DNA from: Campylobacterales bacterium
Lineage (GTDB): Bacteria; Campylobacterota; Campylobacteria; Campylobacterales; JALSKU01
Assembly (NCBI GenBank): GCA_027023175.1
Contig: JALVWW010000150.1
Span: forward strand, 1 to 11,225
Direction of reading: 5' to 3'
DNA: 11,225 nt
This document shows, one piece after another, positions 7,648 to 11,225 of the stretch. Under the pieces are notes generated by a model, which was not told the origin of the DNA, made no database searches, and worked only from the letters and a program-made list of their open reading frames with translations. Position 1 is the stretch's first letter; every line of letters starts with the position of its first letter. The translations under genes were made by a program, and so were the position numbers.

Positions 7648-8029
7648 AACACACCTCTAAAAAAAGTCTTAGATATTTTTTACTCTCCTCATCAAAAGGA
7701 GGTGCGTTTTTTACATACTTGTACCTCTCAAGCTCTCTTAAAAGTTGCTCCAATATCCCCTTCTCCTCTTTGGTTTTTGCCAATTTTCTGGCATATTTCG
7801 TGATAAGATAAGCTGCCTTTTTAGAATCTTTTGTGTTTACACTTTTTAGTTTTTGAATATACAGCTTTCTTTTGGATTTTTTTCTTTTTTTGATAACTCC
7901 AAGCAGATAAACCACCAAAGATAAAGCTATCAATACCCCTATAATAACTAAGGCCAAAAAGATATAAAAGCTCATATCAGGAATTTGAACGATCCCTTTT
8001 ATATCTCTAAGCCCTTTTAATTCATTCAT
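7640..8029 (-). CDS. Small DUF4381-like membrane protein of the MoxR/Bat operon
   Basis: A 129-residue protein with one membrane helix (about residues 21-46) and a basic, mostly helical cytoplasmic part. The N-terminus LKGLRDIKGIVQIPDMSFYIF matches the 'LRDI..P.....P' pattern of DUF4381 proteins, which occur between the DUF58 and vWA genes in many MoxR operons; that is exactly its position here. The function is unknown; it may be an assembly or anchoring subunit. The ATG at 8029 is preceded by TGAGGT (8035-8040). The protein ends in CCG inside the ribosome site/start region of batA (8-bp overlap). An annotation from similarity search may well call it hypothetical. Confidence 0.75.
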   Translation of the reverse strand: MNELKGLRDIKGIVQIPDMSFYIFLALVIIGVLIALSLVVYLLGVIKKRKKSKRKLYIQKLKSVNTKDSKKAAYLITKYARKLAKTKEEKGILEQLLRELERYKYVKNAPPFDEESKKYLRLFLEVCCG

Positions 8030-8046
8030 TTTTTACCTCATAACTC

Positions 8047-8062
8047 GTGATTAGTGATTAGT
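8047..8062. repeat. 7-bp tandem repeat (GTGATTA) in the DUF58-DUF4381 gap
   Basis: GTGATTAGTGATTAGT is 2.3 copies of a heptamer. It is one of three 7-bp tandem repeats at gene junctions of this operon and differs in sequence from the other two. Confidence 0.6.
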
Positions 8063-8063
8063 T

Positions 8064-8081
8064 TTGAGGGCTTACCCTCAA
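8064..8081. repeat. Perfect 7-bp hairpin in the DUF58-DUF4381 gap
   Basis: TTGAGGG (8064-8070) and CCCTCAA (8075-8081) form a perfect stem with a 4-base loop. On the coding (minus) strand it is followed by AAAACTAATC rather than a T-run, so it is not a convincing terminator. It may tune expression across the longest gap in the operon (8030-8130). Confidence 0.5.
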
Positions 8082-8088
8082 CTCTTTA

Positions 8089-8116
8089 CACCTTTACTCC
8101 TATCCACCTTTACCCC
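8089..8116. repeat. Direct repeat CACCTTTAC[T/C]CC, two copies
   Basis: CACCTTTACTCC (8089-8100) recurs as CACCTTTACCCC (8105-8116), 11 of 12 identical with a 16-bp period. With the two hairpins and the heptamer repeat it fills nearly all of the 101-bp gap 8030-8130. No gene is visible there. Confidence 0.5.
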
Positions 8117-8117
8117 T

Positions 8118-8134
8118 GTGAGCCAAAGGCTCAC
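8118..8134. repeat. Perfect 7-bp hairpin overlapping the stop of the DUF58 gene
   Basis: GTGAGCC (8118-8124) and GGCTCAC (8128-8134) pair perfectly around an AAA loop (TTT on the coding strand). It overlaps the TGA stop at 8131-8133. No T-run follows on the minus strand, so attenuation, mRNA end protection or processing is likelier than full termination. Confidence 0.5.
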
Positions 8135-8961
8135 CTAAGTAATTTAGATATTTTTACAAACGGCTCCTCATCCGTATATATTTTAGTAAATCTGACTCTA
8201 TTTTTTATAAAATGTTTAAACAGTTTTGCATCATTTTCTTTTATCATTTTTTTATACTTTTTCAAACTTCCCTCATCCAAATCCATCTGCACATACTTTT
8301 TGCTTGACGGATCTAATAAATTTGCATATCCTATAGCAGGAGGACTCTCCTCAAGTCTATCTCTAACCACAAGAGAGACCACTTCATGCTTTTTTGCAAG
8401 TAAAGATATATCAATATCACCTATAAAATCACCCAACAAAAAGATGATAGATCTTCTTTTTATCCTATTTCTAAGATATGCTACAAGCTCCTTATAGTCC
8501 ACCTCTTTTCCAAGTGGGTCAAACTCAAGTATCTCTTCAACACCTTTATATGCTCCATACATCTTTTTTGTAGGCTTAGTATAAAGTTCGGCTCTATTTG
8601 TAAAAATAACAGAGCTAAAGTTGTCTTGGTTTTTGACCGCGGAAAATGAAAGAAGTGCAAAAAGCTCCGCTATAACATCTTGCTTAAATCTTTTAGAGCC
8701 AAAATAAACACTTCCGCCCAAAAGTGAAACGATAACAACATTAAGCTCTTTTTCTTCTTTAAATATCTTGATATAAGGTTTTTGTTTTTTAGCCGTAACT
8801 TTCCAGTCAATCTTCCTTACATCATCGCCAAAGTGATACTCTCTAAGTTCCACAAAGTCAAATCCCTCCCCCTCAAAGTGAGAGAGATTGTTTCCTGCCA
8901 TTTCACTAAAGATTTTTCTTTTGGCTTTTATGATAATTTTTCTAAATTTTATATCATCCAT
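8131..8961 (-). CDS. DUF58 protein of the MoxR operon, MIDAS motif lost
   Basis: A 276-residue soluble protein with no membrane segment. The DUF58 signature is clear: HFEGEGFDFVELREYHFGDD followed by VRKIDWKVTAK (about residues 28-58), then PYIKIFKEEKELNVVI. DUF58 proteins have a vWA-like fold and are nearly always encoded right after a moxR gene, as here. Where relatives often have a DxSxS metal site before the Y/F-G-S stretch, this protein reads LLGGSVYFGS (residues 80-89), so the Asp and first Ser are missing. Later parts include LLGDFIGDIDISLLAKKHEVVSLVV. It lies 26 bases after moxR with no Shine-Dalgarno; the gap is filled by heptamer repeats that contain ATG and TGA triplets, so re-initiation after moxR is possible. 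Role: probably a MoxR partner. Confidence 0.85.
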   Translation of the reverse strand: MDDIKFRKIIIKAKRKIFSEMAGNNLSHFEGEGFDFVELREYHFGDDVRKIDWKVTAKKQKPYIKIFKEEKELNVVIVSLLGGSVYFGSKRFKQDVIAELFALLSFSAVKNQDNFSSVIFTNRAELYTKPTKKMYGAYKGVEEILEFDPLGKEVDYKELVAYLRNRIKRRSIIFLLGDFIGDIDISLLAKKHEVVSLVVRDRLEESPPAIGYANLLDPSSKKYVQMDLDEGSLKKYKKMIKENDAKLFKHFIKNRVRFTKIYTDEEPFVKISKLLR

Positions 8962-8963
8962 AA

Positions 8964-8989
8964 TTTTTCATTTTTCATTTTTCATTTTT
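8964..8989. repeat. 7-bp tandem repeat (TTTTTCA) between moxR and the DUF58 gene
   Basis: There are three full units and a partial fourth on the plus strand, reading as ATGAAAA-type heptamers on the coding strand. The array fills the 26-bp gap and its end forms part of the moxR stop codon (8988-8990). It matches the array at 4946-4964. A change in copy number would move the DUF58 start relative to the moxR stop without changing either protein. Confidence 0.75.
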
Positions 8990-9935
8990 ACGGCATTGGC
9001 ACCGCTTTGATAACCTTATCTATGATCTCATCACTACTTATGCCCTCAGCTTCTGCCTCATAGCTTAAGATAAGCCTGTGCCTCATTACCTCTTTGGCTA
9101 AATGAGCTATATCAACAGGAGTAACAAAGTCTCTACCTCTTAAAAATGCATAAGCTTTTGAGCCTTTATAAAGATCTATAGATGCCCTCGGACTTACACC
9201 GAAACTGATATACTCTTTTATCTCTTCAAGTCCATAATTTTCAGGCTCTCTTGTAGCAAATACCAAAGTAGCGATATACTCTTCAACCTGTTCATCTATA
9301 TGCACTTTACTTATCTCTTTTTTTATAGCTTCTATATCATTTTTATCGGCAACCTGTTTTATCTCCTCATAAGAGCCGGTTGCTACTCTTCTAGCTATTA
9401 GCACCTCTTCCTCTTTGGTGTTATACCCTACTACAACTTTTAGCATAAACCTGTCAAGCTGAGCTTCAGGAAGATTGTAAGCACCCTCTTGTTCGACCGG
9501 ATTTTGGGTAGCCAAAGTCAAGAAAGGCTTATCTATCTTAAATGTATGATCCGCTATGGTTACTTGCTTTTCTTGCATCACTTCTAAAAGAGCCGATTGG
9601 ACTTTTGCCGGAGCTCTATTTATCTCATCGGCAAGCAGGATATTGGTAAAAACAGGACCCTTTTTTATCCTAAATTCATTATTTTTAGGATCATATATCT
9701 CGGTACCGATGATGTCGCTTGGAAGCAGGTCAGGAGTAAACTGCACCCTTTTAAACCCAAGCCCTAACGACTTAGCAAATGAGTTTACCGTAGTAGTTTT
9801 AGCAAGCCCCGGCACACCCTCAAGAAGTATATGCCCGTCACAAACAAGCCCGATGATGAGAGCTTCTATCATCTCATCCTGTCCGACAACTACCTTTTTT
9901 ATCTCTTTTTTTATATTTTCGATAATTTCTAACAT
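8988..9935 (-). CDS. moxR: MoxR-family AAA+ ATPase
   Basis: A 315-residue cytoplasmic ATPase and first gene of the bat operon. Visible motifs: Walker A GVPGLAKT (residues 40-47), the MoxR segment FTPDLLPSDIIGTEIYDP (66-83), Walker B ILLADEINRAP (99-109, D103/E104), sensor 1 ATQNP (142-146), the arginine-finger region EAQLDRF (157-163) and sensor 2 GVSPRAS near residue 250. The length is typical and all motifs are intact. MoxR ATPases are thought to act as chaperones that remodel or insert metal cofactors into partner proteins via vWA proteins; the DUF58 and two vWA genes follow directly. The ATG at 9935 has a GGAGA ribosome site four bases away. Upstream is a -10-like TATAAT at 9965-9970. The targets of this complex are unknown. 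Confidence 0.95.
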   Translation of the reverse strand: MLEIIENIKKEIKKVVVGQDEMIEALIIGLVCDGHILLEGVPGLAKTTTVNSFAKSLGLGFKRVQFTPDLLPSDIIGTEIYDPKNNEFRIKKGPVFTNILLADEINRAPAKVQSALLEVMQEKQVTIADHTFKIDKPFLTLATQNPVEQEGAYNLPEAQLDRFMLKVVVGYNTKEEEVLIARRVATGSYEEIKQVADKNDIEAIKKEISKVHIDEQVEEYIATLVFATREPENYGLEEIKEYISFGVSPRASIDLYKGSKAYAFLRGRDFVTPVDIAHLAKEVMRHRLILSYEAEAEGISSDEIIDKVIKAVPMP

Positions 9936-9964
9936 CTTGTCTCCATTTTAGGAAATTTATTGGA

Positions 9965-9970
9965 ATTATA
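9965..9970 (-). promoter_or_regulatory. Candidate -10 box for the moxR/bat operon
   Basis: The minus strand reads TATAAT 29 bases before the moxR ATG. No convincing -35 is seen at 17-bp spacing; TTTACT at 9991-9996 is 20 bp away. No terminator hairpin separates intI from moxR (69-bp gap), so read-through from the integrase gene is also possible. Confidence 0.4.
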
Positions 9971-10004
9971 GTCAAGTAGTTTAAATGTATAGTAAATGGG
10001 TCAG

Positions 10005-10976
10005 CTACATATCCAAAGGGCTAAAAACTTTTGACTTATTCATTTCAGCTACGACATGGGTATATATCATAGTTGTTTCAACAGACTTGTGTCCCAAAAG
10101 TTCTTGTATAGTTCTTAAGTCTATCCCGTTTTGCAAAAGATGGGTGGCATAAGAGTGTCTAAATATATGTGAAGTTACTCTTTTTGTCAATTTTGCTTTT
10201 TGTGCTGCAACTTTAATATTTCTACCGACTGTTTGAGGATGAAGATGATGTCTTCTTATCTCTTTTGTTCGAGGATCTTTTGAAAGACTTTTCATGGGAA
10301 ATAGATATTGCCATTTTGTTTCAAATTTTGCATTTGGATATTTTTTGCTTAAAGCATAAGGGATATAAACACTCCCATATCCATTTTTCATATCTTCTTT
10401 ATGCACCTGTTTCACTTTTTTAACCTGTTCTAAAAGTTTCGCTTTTAGAGTTTGTGGAAGCGGAACAGTTCTATCCTTTAATGACTTGCTATCCCAAATA
10501 TATATTTTATCAAATCCAAAGTCTAAGTCCTTTATGCGAATATTTAATGCCTCATTCATTCTAAGCCCACACCCATACATCAAATGTGTTATCAAGCTAT
10601 ACTCATTTGAGATATATAGTAAGATTTTATTTGTCTCTTCTTTTGTCAAAACAACAGGTATATGCTTTCTCTCTTGTGCCCTCAAAGCTTGAATATTCCA
10701 ACTACTCATATCTATCCCCAAAATTTCACGATACAAAAAAAGTAAAGCACTAAATGCTTGATTCTGAGTGGTAGGAGAAATTTTATCTTTAACAGCAAGC
10801 TTTGTTAAAAATTGTTCTATATGCTCTTTTTCAAGCTCTATAGGATGTTTTTTATTATGAAATAATATATACTGTTTTATCCAGTACACATAAGTACGCT
10901 CGGTAGAATAGCTATAATGTTTTAAGCGAATTTTCTCTCTAACTATATCCAACAATTTTTTCTTTTTTGAATTCAT
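10005..10976 (-). CDS. intI: Integron integrase (tyrosine recombinase IntI)
   Basis: A 323-residue tyrosine recombinase that would insert and excise gene cassettes at attI/attC sites. The N-terminal SAM-like DNA-binding domain spans about residues 1-100 and the catalytic domain about 108-323. The catalytic set is complete: R139 (YGCGLRMNEAL), a lysine in SKSLKDRTVPLP (K164 or K167), H270 and R273 (TSHIFRHSYATHLL), H296 (ELLGHKSV) and nucleophile Y305 (TTMIYTHV). Residues about 211-260 (KYPNAKFETKWQYLFP then DPRTKEIRRHHLHPQTVGR) are the extra segment that separates IntI from XerC/XerD, which lack it. The ATG at 10976 has a strong AGGAGG site (10984-10989). It reads away from a repeat-rich region, as expected if attI lies there. 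Base composition resembles its neighbours, so it is not an obvious recent arrival. Confidence 0.93.
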   Translation of the reverse strand: MNSKKKKLLDIVREKIRLKHYSYSTERTYVYWIKQYILFHNKKHPIELEKEHIEQFLTKLAVKDKISPTTQNQAFSALLFLYREILGIDMSSWNIQALRAQERKHIPVVLTKEETNKILLYISNEYSLITHLMYGCGLRMNEALNIRIKDLDFGFDKIYIWDSKSLKDRTVPLPQTLKAKLLEQVKKVKQVHKEDMKNGYGSVYIPYALSKKYPNAKFETKWQYLFPMKSLSKDPRTKEIRRHHLHPQTVGRNIKVAAQKAKLTKRVTSHIFRHSYATHLLQNGIDLRTIQELLGHKSVETTMIYTHVVAEMNKSKVFSPLDM

Positions 10977-11059
10977 AATCTATCCTCCTCTTTAAGCAAC
11001 ATTTTGTGTGTTATTGCCGGATTTTTCCAATTAACACACAAAAGTGTGTGTTAATACGC

Positions 11060-11065
11060 TATATA
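11060..11065 (-). promoter_or_regulatory. Candidate -10 box for intI
   Basis: The minus strand reads TATATA, with the perfect inverted repeat 11030-11055 starting five bases downstream, over the expected start of transcription. A second possible -10, TATAAT, is at 11094-11099. Neither has a good -35. A protein bound to the palindrome would block this promoter. Confidence 0.3.
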
Positions 11066-11125
11066 CCAAATAACAAACACTAAATCTTTAAGAATTATAG
11101 AAAAATTTAGTCAAAATTGATAAAA

Positions 11126-11144
11126 ATATTTCAATTTGAAATAT
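11126..11144. repeat. Palindrome ATATTTCAA-T-TTGAAATAT
   Basis: Nine-base arms pair perfectly around one central T. It lies between the two inverted box pairs upstream of intI. It may be an operator or the tip stem of a folded recombination site; its AT content lowers the significance. Confidence 0.5.
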
Positions 11145-11182
11145 ATTTGATAATTAACATACAAATAAATAGTGTGTTAATG

Positions 11183-11211
11183 TTGTGTTTTTAGGCTAAT
11201 TTATATATAAT
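11183..11211 (+). promoter_or_regulatory. Candidate outward (cassette-type) promoter
   Basis: TTGTGT (11183-11188), a 17-base spacer and TATAAT (11206-11211) point towards the window end, away from intI, as a Pc promoter would. A TGTGTGTTAAT box starts on the last base of the -10 and another ends just before the -35. The -35 match is partial. Confidence 0.35.
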
Positions 11212-11225
11212 GTGTGTTAATAAAT

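Larger units (their letters stand above)
11005..11221. repeat. Set of TGTGTGTTAAT boxes upstream of intI
   Basis: The 11-mer TGTGTGTTAAT occurs exactly on the plus strand at 11045-11055 and 11211-11221, with one mismatch at 11171-11181 (AGTGTGTTAAT), and partly at 11005-11014 (TGTGTGTTAT). It occurs inverted, as ATTAACACACA, at 11030-11040 (exact) and as ATTAACATACA at 11153-11163. Two pairs face each other: 11030-11055 (perfect 11-bp arms, 4-base loop) and 11153-11181 (9 of 11 pair). Each box carries a GTT/AAC core like those cut by IntI, but the following bases do not match the GTTRRRY consensus. They may be IntI binding sites or operators. Confidence 0.75.
11030..11225. other. Possible attI / first attC region of an integron (runs past window end)
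   Basis: This non-coding stretch of about 200 bases lies directly before intI, where attI is normally found. It holds paired GTT/AAC-core boxes. Two candidate folded sites can be drawn: 11071-11179, where TAACAAACACTA faces TAGTGTGTTA, and 11153-11221, 69 bases, with ATTAACATACA facing TGTGTGTTAAT. Both sizes are within the known attC range. No open reading frame of note is present. The AT-richness makes chance pairing easy, and without cassettes in view this stays tentative. Confidence 0.35.

Noticed and set aside
8054..8497. Plus-strand ORF of 147 codons opposite the DUF58 gene
   Set aside because: Antisense to a recognised family, no ribosome site, protein resembles no family; its first part runs through repeats.
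9556..9951. Plus-strand ORF of 131 codons opposite moxR
   Set aside because: It lies wholly antisense to a strongly conserved ATPase gene and its protein has no recognisable features; a shadow frame.
3408..10004. A batE gene in the operon
   Set aside because: No separate SH3/TPR gene is found; the only TPR region is the C-terminal half of the BatB-BatC fusion.
10005..10976. XerC/XerD-type or phage integrase
   Set aside because: The extra segment around residues 211-260 with the DPRTKEIRRHHLH pattern is specific to integron integrases.
11005..11221. CRISPR array
   Set aside because: Repeats are only 11 bp, occur in both orientations and at uneven spacing, with no cas genes in view.
10977..11225. 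LexA/SOS box controlling intI, as in many integrons
   Set aside because: No CTGT-N8-ACAG-like sequence is present; the palindromes here have a different sequence.
1..11225. tRNA or rRNA genes
   Set aside because: I saw no cloverleaf-like or rRNA-like conserved sequence on either strand; nearly all space is taken by protein genes.

Overview
The window is AT-rich, and every gene I can support lies on the minus strand. Tight gene packing, Lys/Ile/Asn-rich proteins, degenerate -35 regions and a MoxR/Bat cluster of this type suggest a member of the Campylobacterota (a Sulfurimonas- or Sulfurovum-like bacterium). That placement is inference; there is no rRNA or other marker to fix it.

Layout in the direction of transcription (high to low coordinates). 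(1) 10977-11225 is a non-coding region rich in palindromes. It carries at least six copies, in both orientations, of an 11-bp box, TGTGTGTTAAT. (2) An apparently intact integron integrase (intI, 10005-10976) reads away from that region. In the usual integron plan, attI and the cassettes would start in the repeat region and continue past the window end. (3) 9935-3408 is a six-gene MoxR/Bat operon: AAA+ ATPase moxR, a DUF58 protein whose metal-binding motif has decayed, a small DUF4381-like membrane protein, the vWA membrane protein BatA, a fused BatB-BatC protein (vWA + TPR + Lys/Asn/Gln-rich tail), and BatD. (4) An OmpR-family response regulator (3356-2703) overlaps a membrane histidine kinase with a TTG start (2716-1652). 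(5) An export operon follows: a HlyD/MacA-type membrane fusion protein (1539-397) overlaps an ABC permease (404-1) that runs out of the window.

How the parts work together. MoxR and the vWA/TPR/BatD proteins are thought to form an envelope-associated AAA+ chaperone or stress-resistance system. The two-component pair sits between that operon and the export operon. Two almost identical 17-bp elements (GTTAAC[C/T]CATCGTTAAT; TTAAC half-sites 11 bp apart) occur once before the response regulator and once before the HlyD gene. Both lie over the expected -35 region, about 10 bp from a -10 box. This predicts an autoregulated two-component system that switches on the neighbouring exporter.

Most notable for follow-up: the integron-proximal repeat array, the response-regulator boxes, 7-bp tandem repeats at three joints of the bat operon, a long perfect inverted repeat between the kinase and HlyD genes, the BatB-BatC fusion, and the DUF58 protein with a lost MIDAS motif.
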